A stretch of 64,000 nt of DNA, taken from positions 50,968 to 114,967 of the forward strand of contig JAMPIE010000005.1 in the NCBI GenBank assembly GCA_023663135.1, read 5' to 3'. Position numbers and translations under genes: made by a program. The DNA is from Alloprevotella sp. GTDB lineage: Bacteria > Bacteroidota > Bacteroidia > Bacteroidales > Muribaculaceae. Under the pieces are notes generated by a model. That model ran no database searches. It was not told the origin of the DNA and saw only the letters and a list, made by a program, of their open reading frames with translations. Each line of letters starts with the position of its first letter. Positions within the stretch are counted from its first letter, which is position 1. Below, in pieces: positions 26,227 to 35,143 of this stretch.

Positions 26227-27651
26227 ATGGACATCAACGAGGAGTGCCCAACTCCACAATCCAACAAAGGCTACCACATCATGTATGCCGCCGCTCAAGC
26301 CATCAAGCGGCATGCCTCAGGCGGTAATCTCCTGATTCTCGCCACTGTCCTTGCCCTGGTTATTGCCAACATTCCGGGCATCAACCAATATTATTCCGAC
26401 TTCTGGAACCAGGAGGTGCGCCTCCAGGTGGGAGACTTCAACGTCTTCAGCCACGCCGGACACCCCATGAGCGTCCTTGAGTTTATCAACGACGCTCTCA
26501 TGGCCATCTTCTTCTTCTCCGTAGGCCTGGAGATTAAGCGCGAGATGCTCGTGGGCGAGCTCTCCTCCATCAAGCAGGCTCTGCTTCCAATCATGGGCGC
26601 ATGTGGCGGCATGCTCTTCCCCGTCCTCATCTTCTTTGCCTGCGCTCGCGGCACCGACTATGTGGGCGGATGTGCCATCCCCATGGCAACCGACATTGCC
26701 TTCTCTATCGGCGTCCTCGCCATGCTTGGCTCCCGTTGCCCAATCTCGCTCAAGGTGTTTCTCACCACCCTCGCCGTAGCCGACGACATCGGCGGCATCA
26801 TAGTCATTGCCACCTGCTACTCCTCCCACATCGAGCTGATGTTTCTCCTCTATGCCGCCATCCTCCTCGGTGTGCTCCTCCTTGGCTCTTATGTCAAGAT
26901 CAAGAGCAAGCTTTTCTACATCCTCATCGGCATGGTGGTCTGGTTTCTCTTCCTCAACTCCGGCATTCACGCCACTATAGCAGGCGTCCTTGTGGCCTTC
27001 TGCATCCCGGCAACGCCCCTCTATCCCCCCAAGAAATACATCAAAATTATCCGCAACGTCATTGCCCAGTTCAATGAGAAAGATGACGAGGAGCTATCTG
27101 ACCGTTGCACCATCCTCGACAAGGAGCGCCTCAATCGCCTCAAGGAGATTGAGAGCGCATCCGACAAGGTAATCTCGCCCCTCCAAGACCTCGAAGATGC
27201 CCTATATCCGCTGGTCAACTATCTCATCATCCCGCTCTTTGCCTTTGCCAATGCCGGGATTATACTCATAGGCCTCGACCCTGCCTCTATCTTTGAGGGC
27301 GTCTCCCTCGCCATCATCCTCGGCCTGGTCATTGGCAAGTTCACCGGCATCTTTGCCTTCTCCTGGCTCACCATCAAGCTCGGATGGGCACCGATGCCTC
27401 ATCGCTCCAACTGGGCCATGCTCGCCTCCGTGGCCATGCTCGGCGGCATCGGCTTCACCGTCAGCCTCTTCATTGCCAATCTCTCTTTCGGCGCTATGGG
27501 CGAGCATGGAGCCGACCTGCTCAATCATGCCAAGCTCGGCATCGTCGTGGGCTCGCTTCTCTCCGGCATCCTCGGCTATCTGCTCCTGGCCAAGACATTG
27601 CCAAAGGAGTCGTGTGAGGCCGACGAGTATCCCGATGCCACCGGCGAGTGA
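26227..27651 (+). CDS. nhaA: Na+/H+ antiporter NhaA
   Basis: 474 residues with about twelve membrane helices. The TDIAFSIGVLAML segment and the ion-binding aspartate pair in LAVADDIGGIIVIA (equivalent to D163/D164 of E. coli NhaA) are intact. It is longer than E. coli NhaA (388) because of a hydrophilic loop near 265-320 (FNEKDDEELSDRCTILDKERL…) as in Bacteroidetes members, plus a short tail. It exports sodium in exchange for protons. The first ATG (26227) is used; an ATG 57 bp later (26284) would also leave all helices. Confidence 0.94.
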   Translation: MDINEECPTPQSNKGYHIMYAAAQAIKRHASGGNLLILATVLALVIANIPGINQYYSDFWNQEVRLQVGDFNVFSHAGHPMSVLEFINDALMAIFFFSVGLEIKREMLVGELSSIKQALLPIMGACGGMLFPVLIFFACARGTDYVGGCAIPMATDIAFSIGVLAMLGSRCPISLKVFLTTLAVADDIGGIIVIATCYSSHIELMFLLYAAILLGVLLLGSYVKIKSKLFYILIGMVVWFLFLNSGIHATIAGVLVAFCIPATPLYPPKKYIKIIRNVIAQFNEKDDEELSDRCTILDKERLNRLKEIESASDKVISPLQDLEDALYPLVNYLIIPLFAFANAGIILIGLDPASIFEGVSLAIILGLVIGKFTGIFAFSWLTIKLGWAPMPHRSNWAMLASVAMLGGIGFTVSLFIANLSFGAMGEHGADLLNHAKLGIVVGSLLSGILGYLLLAKTLPKESCEADEYPDATGE

Positions 27652-27678
27652 CACTCGCCTCACCGACTTGATGCCCCG

Positions 27679-28119
27679 TCAATCCACGCCGCCCCCGCCC
27701 GAGCCCCTCTCGCCGGCGGGGGCGAGCCGTGACATGGTGATGTCATATGCATTAATCGCCATGACCACCGACACCGCCGCCGAGGCGAGCCATGCAAGCA
27801 TATGCCAGTCAATACTCAGCCGACTCACATGAAAGATTGGCCGCGACAGGTCAACAGATGTCACCATATCGCCAAGCAGAGGCATAAGCAGAGTGAGCAA
27901 CACTCCGGTAATAAAACCTGTCACGGCAGCCACAGACACGGCTATGCGCGAGCGGCGTCTTATAGCTGCGGCCTGCTGCCTCACCTCCTCCACGGCATCT
28001 ATGCTTCCGCGGAGCCTCTCCATAAATCTGTCTCCGGATGTCATCGGAGGGTTAAAATCGGCAAAGAGCTGCCTTATCTTTACGTCGTCTTCCATTATTT
28101 CATCATTATGTGTGGTCAC
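27679..28119 (-). CDS. two-helix membrane protein downstream of ECF sigma (candidate anti-sigma)
   Basis: 146 residues. A cytoplasmic N-terminus (about 1-58: DDVKIRQLFADFNPPMTSGDRFMERL…) precedes helices at about 60-82 and 105-125, with a Gly-rich tail. There is no ZAS zinc motif. The start overlaps the sigma factor gene by 14 bp, so the two are coupled; that position and topology fit an anti-sigma or sigma-partner protein, which is inference. It ends 27 bp from the convergent nhaA stop. Confidence 0.65.
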   Translation of the reverse strand: MTTHNDEIMEDDVKIRQLFADFNPPMTSGDRFMERLRGSIDAVEEVRQQAAAIRRRSRIAVSVAAVTGFITGVLLTLLMPLLGDMVTSVDLSRPIFHVSRLSIDWHMLAWLASAAVSVVMAINAYDITMSRLAPAGERGSGGGGVD

Positions 28120-28588
28120 TCATTAATTGTCGCAGATGGGCTCGGCCCCTCGACAGATGTTGTCTCACAGTGCCCTCGGCCGTCGACGTTATGTCGGCTA
28201 TCTCACGGGTGCTATATCCCTCCATGTAGAATAGAAGCACCGACGTGCGCTCGCGGGGCGGAAGCCGGTCAAGAGCCGCATACAGAGCCTGGTAGCGGAA
28301 GGCATCATCAGCGCCGGTCGAGGCCTCGCATCCTATGGCCGAGTCATAGCTCTCCATATGCTTCTCGGCTCGGCGACTGTTGACAAACAGGTTATAGCCA
28401 ATCCTAAACACCCATGCCTTAAATTTATCCGGCTCAGTAAGGGTGTCGAGCGACAGGTAAGCTTTGAGGAAGGCCTCCTGCGCCAAGTCGTCGGCAAGGC
28501 CGCCATCGCCGCAGCAGAGGGCTGTCAAGAAGCGACGCAATGCTCCCTGGCATACCTCTACGTTATAAGCAAACTGCTCGCGGGTCAT
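28106..28588 (-). CDS. ECF RNA polymerase sigma factor
   Basis: 160 residues. Region 2 (about 10-80) contains DDLAQEAFLKAYLSLDTL and FKAWVFRIGYNLFVNSRRA; region 4 (about 100-155) contains YAALDRLPPRERTSVLLFYMEGYSTREIADITSTAEGTVRQHLSRGR with the helix-turn-helix. It directs RNA polymerase to a small regulon. It is the middle gene of a three-gene minus-strand run: DUF6249-like protein, sigma, two-helix protein. The first gap is 7 bp and the second pair overlaps. No TAnnTTTG lies upstream of the run, so it may use an ECF-type promoter. Confidence 0.93.
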   Translation of the reverse strand: MTREQFAYNVEVCQGALRRFLTALCCGDGGLADDLAQEAFLKAYLSLDTLTEPDKFKAWVFRIGYNLFVNSRRAEKHMESYDSAIGCEASTGADDAFRYQALYAALDRLPPRERTSVLLFYMEGYSTREIADITSTAEGTVRQHLSRGRAHLRQLMSDHT

Positions 28589-28595
28589 GATAGTC

Positions 28596-28985
28596 TCAGT
28601 CCTTGATATCCTTGCGTGTCACAAAGTAGACTATGAGATAGCTTAATCCTACGGCCATGGTGAGGCCGCCAAACACCATCGGGACCGTCACGGGGTCTGA
28701 CTCAAAGCTTACCCCATGCGAGGCATTCACTGCGGCCACTATCAGCAAGGCCACTCCGATGAGAGAGAAGATGCAGCCGCGGAGGAGGCGAAGACTCAGG
28801 CGCTCTGCCGCTGTCTTGCGAGGCTTCTGGAGGGCCTCCACCAGCCCGCGAGTGTCGAGCTGAGTGTCCGACTCTATGGCCTTGATGAGCACCTGGGTAC
28901 GCTTTTTGTCGGCATACATCCCCGACAGATAGACTATTAAGACGATGGCGACGGGCATTATCGCGCAGATGAAGATTGTTTCCAT
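28596..28985 (-). CDS. DUF6249-like membrane protein
   Basis: 129 residues with three hydrophobic helices, about 3-22, 68-88 and 98-120, and a basic cytoplasmic loop between the first two (KKRTQVLIKAIESDTQLDTRGLVEALQKPRK). The shape and the IESDTQLDTRGLVEAL-type loop match the small DUF6249 membrane proteins encoded beside ECF sigma factors in Bacteroidetes. It is first in the sigma operon, 7 bp before the sigma gene, and could take part in signal control, which is inference. Confidence 0.65.
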   Translation of the reverse strand: METIFICAIMPVAIVLIVYLSGMYADKKRTQVLIKAIESDTQLDTRGLVEALQKPRKTAAERLSLRLLRGCIFSLIGVALLIVAAVNASHGVSFESDPVTVPMVFGGLTMAVGLSYLIVYFVTRKDIKD

Positions 28986-29089
28986 ATGATTTATGTTTAT
29001 AAGTTTTGGTTAAGTTTTTAAGACGCGTCTCACTCATATGACACTCCTTGTAGCCAAAACGTGACAACAAAAATAAAAAAAATTTTGCG

Positions 29090-29097
29090 TACCTTTG
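29090..29097 (+). promoter_or_regulatory. -7 element of the CCA-adding enzyme gene
   Basis: TACCTTTG, 62 bp before the ATG at 29160. The gap 28986-29089 is A/T-rich and separates it from the divergent sigma operon. Confidence 0.65.
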
Positions 29098-29159
29098 CAC
29101 TGGCTCTCCTACCCATGGATATTCCCGTCACATAAGCCCCTCGACATCCAATCATTATT

Positions 29160-30524
29160 ATGACCTCAAGGACCTACCACTGCATCTGCGACTACCTGCG
29201 CCAGCTCATCCAGGGCTCGGAATGGGAGGGTCATATATTTGCCGTCGGCGGATGCTGCCGCGACGAGGTGGCGGGGCTCCCCATTAAGGATGTAGACCTG
29301 GCCATTGACCTTCCCGATGGCGGCATTCGCTTTGCTCGATGGCTACATAAGCGCCGACTCACTGTGGGCAAGCCTGTGACCTACCCCATGTATGGCACTG
29401 CCATGCTCCACCTCCGACGCTTCCCCGACGAGGAGATAGAGCTTGTCCAGACCCGCAAGGAAAAATACTCGGGCCGACGACGCGCCAACCCCGCCATTGT
29501 CTTCGGCTCGCTGAAAGATGATTGTCTGCGCCGCGACCTCACCGTCAATGCTTTATATTACGACATCTCGCGCCAGAGGCTGCTCGACATCTCGGGCCGG
29601 AGCCTCGACGACATCAAAGCTCACCGCCTGCGCACTCCCGCCGACCCCGACACCACATTTGACGACGACCCGGTCCGCATCCTCCGATGCATCCGATTTG
29701 CCGCCACACTCGGATGGGATATCGACCCGGAGACTTACAAGGCTCTCTGTCGTAATGCGCCCGCCCTCGTCGGCGTGAGTCCCCGTCGTGCCGGTGCCGA
29801 GATCGAGAAGATGCTCACCTCCTCTCAGCCCATCAACGCGCTCGAGATGATGAGGCAATCGGGCACTCTTGCCCATGTTATCCCTGAGTTAATGCCGCTC
29901 ATGACCCTCCCCGCTGGCGAAGAGGGGAGCCCTTCGATGTGGGAACAGACGCTCCGCGTTGTGGCCGCCGTAGAGCCTAGCCCTGAGCTCCGTCTCGCCG
30001 CCCTCTTCCATGACCTTGCCATCTCCTCCGGCTCCGATCACGAGGGGAAATCGTGCAAGATGGCACGCCACATCTTGCGCCGCCTCAAGTTTGAGCGCCG
30101 ACTCGTTGCCGACGTAATGACCATCATAGTGCGCCACGGCGACTTTGAACTCGATGGGCCCAATGCCGCGAAGCTCAAAGAGAAGAAGCTCCGCCGACTC
30201 CAATACACCTTCGGCACCCCCGAACGACTCGACCGCTTCCTCTCCCTCATTGATGCCATCAATAGAGCCGGCCCCGACAGAAGCCTCGACTCTCAGGCCG
30301 AAGCCATCAGGGAGCGCTCGCGCCTGATGGTGAGCCAGGGCACAGCTATGTATGGATACTCCCTCCCGGTGAAGGAGAGAGAGGTGACTCGCCTGGTCAA
30401 ACTACCCCAAGGCCTCAAGCCCACCCAATGCATTAGCCATCTGATGAATATGGCCTATGTCAACCCTCGGCGCTCTCGCAAGGAGTTTATAAATCTCCTC
30501 AGAGAATATGTCAAGTCGAGATAA
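29160..30524 (+). CDS. cca: CCA-adding tRNA nucleotidyltransferase with HD domain
   Basis: 454 residues. Class II nucleotidyltransferase head: VGGCCRD with GG at 30-31, the catalytic pair D44/D46 in KDVDLAID, ELVQTRKEKY, RRDLTVNALYYD (base-pairing template region) and DDDPVRILRCIRFA. An HD domain (LFHDLA, H284-D285) with a later IIVRHGDF follows. It adds or repairs the 3' CCA of tRNAs; tRNA-Leu at 13523 lacks an encoded CCA. A poly(A)-polymerase role cannot be excluded by sequence alone. Confidence 0.92.
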   Translation: MTSRTYHCICDYLRQLIQGSEWEGHIFAVGGCCRDEVAGLPIKDVDLAIDLPDGGIRFARWLHKRRLTVGKPVTYPMYGTAMLHLRRFPDEEIELVQTRKEKYSGRRRANPAIVFGSLKDDCLRRDLTVNALYYDISRQRLLDISGRSLDDIKAHRLRTPADPDTTFDDDPVRILRCIRFAATLGWDIDPETYKALCRNAPALVGVSPRRAGAEIEKMLTSSQPINALEMMRQSGTLAHVIPELMPLMTLPAGEEGSPSMWEQTLRVVAAVEPSPELRLAALFHDLAISSGSDHEGKSCKMARHILRRLKFERRLVADVMTIIVRHGDFELDGPNAAKLKEKKLRRLQYTFGTPERLDRFLSLIDAINRAGPDRSLDSQAEAIRERSRLMVSQGTAMYGYSLPVKEREVTRLVKLPQGLKPTQCISHLMNMAYVNPRRSRKEFINLLREYVKSR

Positions 30525-30531
30525 AAAGGTG

Positions 30532-30562
30532 TTTGGCATAATGTGGAAAATAGTTATCTTTG
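30532..30562 (+). promoter_or_regulatory. full Bacteroidetes promoter
   Basis: TTTG (30532-30535), 19-bp spacer, TATCTTTG (30555-30562): both consensus elements at ideal spacing. It drives the TPR/OmpA-like lipoprotein gene with an 85-nt leader. One of the three best promoters in the window. Confidence 0.85.
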
Positions 30563-30647
30563 CGCTGCAATAGTGGCCCCCTCGCCATCTATCGCCGTTA
30601 TATACCCTGACAATCAATATCTTTACATACACTCACGTTTCAACATT

Positions 30648-32339
30648 ATGAAAAGAATCTTCAGCCGTGCCCTCCTCTTCGTGGGCGCTGTGATGCTGCT
30701 CACAGGTTGTAACAGCAAGATGAGCCAGTTTGCCGCTGACTACTTTTCTTGCAACCCCAACCCGCTGGAGGTAGTAGGCACTCAGGTGCCTGCCACCGTC
30801 ACCGCCAATGTTCCCGCCAAGTTCTTCAAGAAGAACGCCGAGGTGACCGTTACTCCCGTCCTCGTATATGCCGGCGGTGAGGCAACCTCCACCCCCTATA
30901 TGTTCCAAGGCGAGAAGGTGCGCGGCAATGCCACAACCATCTCCTACGACGGCGGCGCATACACCATCCCCGTCAACTTCACTTACCAGCCCGCCATGCA
31001 GAAGAGCGAGCTCTTCCTCGACTTCGCCGTTAAGCAGGGCTCCAAGACCTATGCGCTTCCCCGCGTTAAGGTAGCCAACGGCGTAATCGCCACTGCTGCA
31101 CTCGCCGATGCCGGCTCCGTTAACCCCGCTATTGCCCCCGACAAATTCCAGCGCATCATCAACGAGAAGTATACCGCCGACATCCTATTCCTCATCAACC
31201 AAGCCAACATCCGCGCCAACCAGCTCACCACCGCCCAGATGGAAGCCTTCAACGCTGATGTGAAGAAAGCATCCCAAGACACTTCTCGCGTCATCGAGGA
31301 TATCAACATCTCTTCCTACGCCTCTCCCGACGGCCCCTGGGCTTTCAACAACCAGCTCGCTCAGAAACGCGAAGCCACAACCAACGACTGGCTTACCAAA
31401 AAGCTCAAGAAAGAAGCCATCAACGACTTTGGCGAAATCACCAAGCAGTTTACCGCCGAAGACTGGGAAGGCTTCAAAAAGCTCGTGGAGGTGTCTGACA
31501 TCCAAGACAAGCAGCTCATCCTCTCCGTCCTTTCCATGTACAAAGACCCCGAAGAGCGCGAGCGCGAGATCCACAATCTCTCCAACGTCTTTGAGCAGCT
31601 CGCCGAGACCATCCTCCCCCAGCTCCGCTATTCTCGCTTGACCGCCTCTGTCAACGTTATCGGCAAGAGCGACGAGCAGATCAACGCTTTCTTTGACAAC
31701 GACCCCGCTGCCCTATCTATCGACGAGATCCTCTACGCTGCCACCCTCACCGACGACAACGGCCGTCAGCAGGCCATCTACAAGAAGGCCTCTGAGCTCT
31801 TCCCCAACGACTACCGCACCTACAACAACCTCGGCATGGCTCAGTATCGCGCCGGCGACTTCAACGCTGCCAAGACTTCATTTGCCAAGGCTGCACAGAT
31901 TGCCCCCAATGCAGGTGAAACTCAGATGAACATCGGCCTCCTCGCCATGCTCAATGGCGACTATGCCGCTGCCAACCGCGCCTTCGGCAACGCCGGCGGC
32001 GTCCCCGAGCTCTCTGAGGCTCTCGGTGTATACTACCTCAAGCAGGGCGATGCCGCTGCTGCCGTCAAAGCTTTTGGTGGCTCTAAGAGCAACAATGCCG
32101 CCCTCGCTCAGATCATCACTAAGGATTATGGTGCAGCTCGCTCCACCCTCGCCTCTATCACCGAGCCCGATGCTGTGACCTACTATCTCACCGCCATCCT
32201 CGGCGCCCGCACCAACAACAGCCAGCTCGTGACATCCAACCTCCGCCAAGCCATCAAGATCGACCAAAACCTCGCCAAGCAGGCTGTCAACGACCTCGAG
32301 TTTGCCAAGTTTAACCTCCAGGGCGTGCTCAACAACTAA
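30648..32339 (+). CDS. TPR lipoprotein with OmpA-like segment
   Basis: 563 residues. Lipobox LTGC (C19). A beta-rich part (about 35-155) resembles a Bacteroidales-specific domain; a segment near 215-255 (INISSYASPDGPWAFNNQLAQKREATTNDWL) has the OmpA-like core pattern (Y-SPDG-N-LA-RA). From about 385, TPR-like repeats follow (ASELFPNDYRTYNNLGMAQYRAGDFNAAKTSFAKAAQIAP…). It probably links outer membrane and peptidoglycan or acts as a scaffold. It has its own strong promoter and terminator, so it is monocistronic. The start at 30648 begins the lipoprotein signal. Confidence 0.85.
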   Translation: MKRIFSRALLFVGAVMLLTGCNSKMSQFAADYFSCNPNPLEVVGTQVPATVTANVPAKFFKKNAEVTVTPVLVYAGGEATSTPYMFQGEKVRGNATTISYDGGAYTIPVNFTYQPAMQKSELFLDFAVKQGSKTYALPRVKVANGVIATAALADAGSVNPAIAPDKFQRIINEKYTADILFLINQANIRANQLTTAQMEAFNADVKKASQDTSRVIEDINISSYASPDGPWAFNNQLAQKREATTNDWLTKKLKKEAINDFGEITKQFTAEDWEGFKKLVEVSDIQDKQLILSVLSMYKDPEEREREIHNLSNVFEQLAETILPQLRYSRLTASVNVIGKSDEQINAFFDNDPAALSIDEILYAATLTDDNGRQQAIYKKASELFPNDYRTYNNLGMAQYRAGDFNAAKTSFAKAAQIAPNAGETQMNIGLLAMLNGDYAAANRAFGNAGGVPELSEALGVYYLKQGDAAAAVKAFGGSKSNNAALAQIITKDYGAARSTLASITEPDAVTYYLTAILGARTNNSQLVTSNLRQAIKIDQNLAKQAVNDLEFAKFNLQGVLNN

Positions 32340-32366
32340 TCGCCACCCCCTGAGTCCACTCATAGC

Positions 32367-32405
32367 TCGGAGCTGTCGCAAACGGCGACAGCTCCGACTT
32401 TTTTT
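32367..32405 (+). terminator. strong intrinsic terminator
   Basis: 13-bp perfect stem (32367-32379 with 32385-32397), loop aaacg, followed by a T-run to 32405. Confidence 0.92.
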
Positions 32406-32425
32406 GCCTCTCTTGGCGAGTTGCA

Positions 32426-32452
32426 TCAGTAATCGTAAAAAATTACTACCTT
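32426..32452 (+). promoter_or_regulatory. lrp-type promoter with an inverted repeat
   Basis: TACCTTTG at 32445-32452, 27 bp before the ATG. Immediately upstream, agtaat (32426-32431) and attact (32440-32445) form an inverted repeat over the spacer; the second arm touches the first base of the -7 element. This is a plausible operator for autoregulation by the Lrp protein. A TTGC at 32419-32422 could serve as -33. Confidence 0.6.
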
Positions 32453-32479
32453 TGCACCCGCATAAGCCCCCGCCTCACA

Positions 32480-32950
32480 ATGGACCACATTGACACCCTC
32501 GACCGCAAGATACTCAACATCATCACAAAAAACGCTCGTATCCCCTCCAAAGACATCGCTGAAGAGTGTGGGGTGAGCCGCGCTGCTATTCATCAACGCA
32601 TCCAACGCATGGCCGATATCGGTGTCATCACCGGCTCCGGCTACACCGTCAATCCCAAATCTATCGGATATTCCACCTGCACTTTTATCGGTGTCAACCT
32701 TGAGCGAGGAGCTTTGTATCGCCATGTCGTGCCGCAGCTCGAAAAAATCAGCGAAGTGATTGAATGTCACTTCACCACCGGGCCTTACACTATGATGCTC
32801 AAGGTCGTGGCTCGCGACAACGACCACCTGATGGAGCTGCTCAACAACAAGATTCAAAACATCGAAGGAGTGACCGGCACCGAGACCCTCATCTCGCTCG
32901 ACCACTCCATCCACCGTCCCCTCCCGGTCGACGACATATCCCTCATCTGA
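32480..32950 (+). CDS. Lrp/AsnC-family regulator
   Basis: 156 residues. Helix-turn-helix at about 5-50: DTLDRKILNIITKNARIPSKDIAEECGVSRAAIHQRIQRM. The C-terminal RAM (ligand-binding) domain spans about 65-145, with TCTFIGVNL and VTGTETLISLDHS. Lrp-type proteins sense amino acids and usually repress their own gene; the inverted repeat over the promoter fits. Its stop overlaps the end of convergent miaA by 8 bp. Which amino acid it senses cannot be told. Confidence 0.92.
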   Translation: MDHIDTLDRKILNIITKNARIPSKDIAEECGVSRAAIHQRIQRMADIGVITGSGYTVNPKSIGYSTCTFIGVNLERGALYRHVVPQLEKISEVIECHFTTGPYTMMLKVVARDNDHLMELLNNKIQNIEGVTGTETLISLDHSIHRPLPVDDISLI

Positions 32951-33848
32951 CTGCCTCCAAGGCCTGCCACAATAGCGATTGATGAGGGTCGAGGTTAATC
33001 AAACCGGTGCCATAGCGGCGCATCCATGTGAGTTGTTTCTTGGCATAGACGCGGGTGTTGCGCGCTATCTTCGCCATGGCCTCCTCCTCTGTCATCTCTC
33101 CATCGAGATAGGCCATTATCTCCTTCACCCCTACGGTGTTGAGCGAATTAAGCCCCCGCCGGGCCATCAACCCTCTCACCTCGTCAACAAGTCCCTCCCC
33201 CATCATGGCATCCACTCGCCGGGATATGCGATTGAAGAGCTCCTCGCGCGGCCAATTGATTGCAAGCCTCACTATGTCGTAGGGCAAGTCTCGTGCCTTT
33301 GCGCGCCCGATGAGGCTCGAGTAAGGACGCCCGGCCATCAGGCTTATCTCTATGGCGTGCATGAGTCGGCGGGGGTTTGACAGGTCAACGCGCGACAGAT
33401 ATTCGGGGTCGAGGATACGGAGCTCGGCCCTTAAGGCATCAATCCCCCCGCTCTCATAGAGCTTCCACACCTCGCCTCTCACCCGCCCTGAGACTGTCGG
33501 CAAATCGTCGAGCCCCTCGGTAAGCGCGTCAATATACATCATGGAGCCGCCGCACACAACGGCCCACCCATGACCTCGCTCAAACGCTCCCGGCAGAAGC
33601 GCCTCGGCGTCTTCGGCCCAGCGCGAGGCTGAGTAATAAGCTTCGAGGGGCAGATGGCCCACGAGATGGTGACAGACAGCCGACAGCTGCTCCCGCGAGG
33701 GGGCAGCTGTCGCTATCTCTATGCCTCGATACACCTGACGCGAGTCGGCCGAGATTATCTCGCAACCAATCTCCGAGGCAAGATCAACAGCCAGCGTGCT
33801 CTTACCCGAGGCCGTAGGACCGGTAACAACGATGAGACGCGGCCTCAT
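32943..33848 (-). CDS. miaA: tRNA dimethylallyltransferase
   Basis: 301 residues. P-loop GPTASGKS at 10-17, the DSRQVYRG segment (DSRQVYxG, binds the pyrophosphate), and [14 protein letters not shown] (GGTGLY-like). The C-terminal part contains [11 protein letters not shown] and the tail TWMRR. It transfers a dimethylallyl group to A37 of tRNAs reading U-starting codons. Its start overlaps the stop of the preceding pepT gene (ATGA), so it is translated with pepT. The 3' end overlaps the lrp-type gene. Confidence 0.95.
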   Translation of the reverse strand: MRPRLIVVTGPTASGKSTLAVDLASEIGCEIISADSRQVYRGIEIATAAPSREQLSAVCHHLVGHLPLEAYYSASRWAEDAEALLPGAFERGHGWAVVCGGSMMYIDALTEGLDDLPTVSGRVRGEVWKLYESGGIDALRAELRILDPEYLSRVDLSNPRRLMHAIEISLMAGRPYSSLIGRAKARDLPYDIVRLAINWPREELFNRISRRVDAMMGEGLVDEVRGLMARRGLNSLNTVGVKEIMAYLDGEMTEEEAMAKIARNTRVYAKKQLTWMRRYGTGLINLDPHQSLLWQALEAVR

Positions 33849-35086
33849 CGCTTCTCGGCGGCAAGGCGGGCTATCTCAACAATCACCTCTGTGGCTTTTT
33901 TCATCGACTCGATGGGCACAAACTCATAGCGACCATGGAAGTTGAGGCCTCCGGCAAAGATGTTGGGACAAGGCAAGCCCTTAAACGAGAGCTGTGCGCC
34001 GTCGGTACCCCCACGAATGGGCACCACGCGGGGCTCTACTCCGGCAAGCCTCATGGCCTCTTCGGCAATGGTGATGATGTGCATCACAGGCTCTATCTTC
34101 TCACGCATGTTGAAATACTGGTCTTTGATCTCAATGGAGGCCACTCCGGGAAATTCATTGTTAATCTTGCGAGTCAGATGTTCCAGCTCTTTCTTGCGAC
34201 GCTCAAAGCGGTCGCGGTCATGGTCGCGTATGATGTAGGTCAAGACGGTCTGCTCGACGGTGCCCTCGATGGCAGTCAGGTGATAAAAGCCCTCATACCC
34301 CTCGGTGTGCTCAGGAGTCTCCCAGCGAGGGAGCATGATGATAAACTGATTGGCAATCCTGATGGAATTGACCATCTTGTGCTTGGCATATCCGGGATGG
34401 ACGTTGCGTCCTTTGAATGTCACGTGGGCCACGGCGGCGTTGAAGTTTTCATATTCCAGCTCGCCTATCTCACCGCCATCCATAGTGTAGGCCCAGTCGG
34501 CGCCAAAGCGCTCCACGTCAAACTTGTGGGCACCCTGCCCTATCTCTTCGTCGGGGTTAAAGGCAATGCGGATAGGTCCGTGCTTGATCTCGGGATGGCT
34601 CTTAAGGTATGCCACTGCCGAAATTATCTCGGCAATGCCGGCCTTGTCGTCGGCTCCAAGGAGGGTGGTGCCGTCGGTTACAATCAGGTCTTGACCCTTA
34701 TAGTTGAGCAGCTCGGGAAACTCCGAGGGGCGGAGGAAGATGCCATTGGAGGGGTCGCCGAGGGTGATATCACCCCCATCATAATTCTCCACGATACGCG
34801 GGCTCACATGGCGACCGCTCATGTCGGGGCTAGTGTCGAGGTGGGCTATGAAACCCACTGTAGGGGCATCGGCCGGGGCGCCGCCGCTTGCCGGCAGAGT
34901 GGCCATCAAGTATCCGTTGTCGTCAAGAGTGATGTCGCTCAAGCCAATGGTCTCAAGCTCGTCGCGTAGATGGCGTGCGAAGACCATCTGACCAGGTGTT
35001 GAGGGGGTGAGGTTGGTGAGCTCATCGCTCTGTGTGTCAAACTTCACATATTGCAGGAAGCGATCCACAATGTCTTGGGCATGCAT
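33845..35086 (-). CDS. pepT: peptidase T (tripeptidase)
   Basis: 413 residues, normal for PepT. M20-family zinc site: AHLDTSPD with H82 and D84, then a [11 protein letters not shown] aspartate, [14 protein letters not shown] with the catalytic/metal glutamates, and [16 protein letters not shown] near the end with the last ligand region. It cleaves the N-terminal residue from tripeptides in the cytoplasm. It overlaps miaA by ATGA and is 57 bp downstream of the acyltransferase gene; no promoter element lies between, so all three may be one transcript starting at 35903. Confidence 0.96.
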   Translation of the reverse strand: MHAQDIVDRFLQYVKFDTQSDELTNLTPSTPGQMVFARHLRDELETIGLSDITLDDNGYLMATLPASGGAPADAPTVGFIAHLDTSPDMSGRHVSPRIVENYDGGDITLGDPSNGIFLRPSEFPELLNYKGQDLIVTDGTTLLGADDKAGIAEIISAVAYLKSHPEIKHGPIRIAFNPDEEIGQGAHKFDVERFGADWAYTMDGGEIGELEYENFNAAVAHVTFKGRNVHPGYAKHKMVNSIRIANQFIIMLPRWETPEHTEGYEGFYHLTAIEGTVEQTVLTYIIRDHDRDRFERRKKELEHLTRKINNEFPGVASIEIKDQYFNMREKIEPVMHIITIAEEAMRLAGVEPRVVPIRGGTDGAQLSFKGLPCPNIFAGGLNFHGRYEFVPIESMKKATEVIVEIARLAAEKR

Positions 35087-35143
35087 ATTGATGTTGTCTA
35101 TGATGCTATGATTAGATATGTAATTTTCTTTATGGGGATAAGC

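Noticed and set aside
33935..34969. 344-codon open frame on the plus strand
   Set aside because: Lies wholly opposite pepT, whose zinc-site motifs are intact. No domain or promoter for the plus-strand frame.
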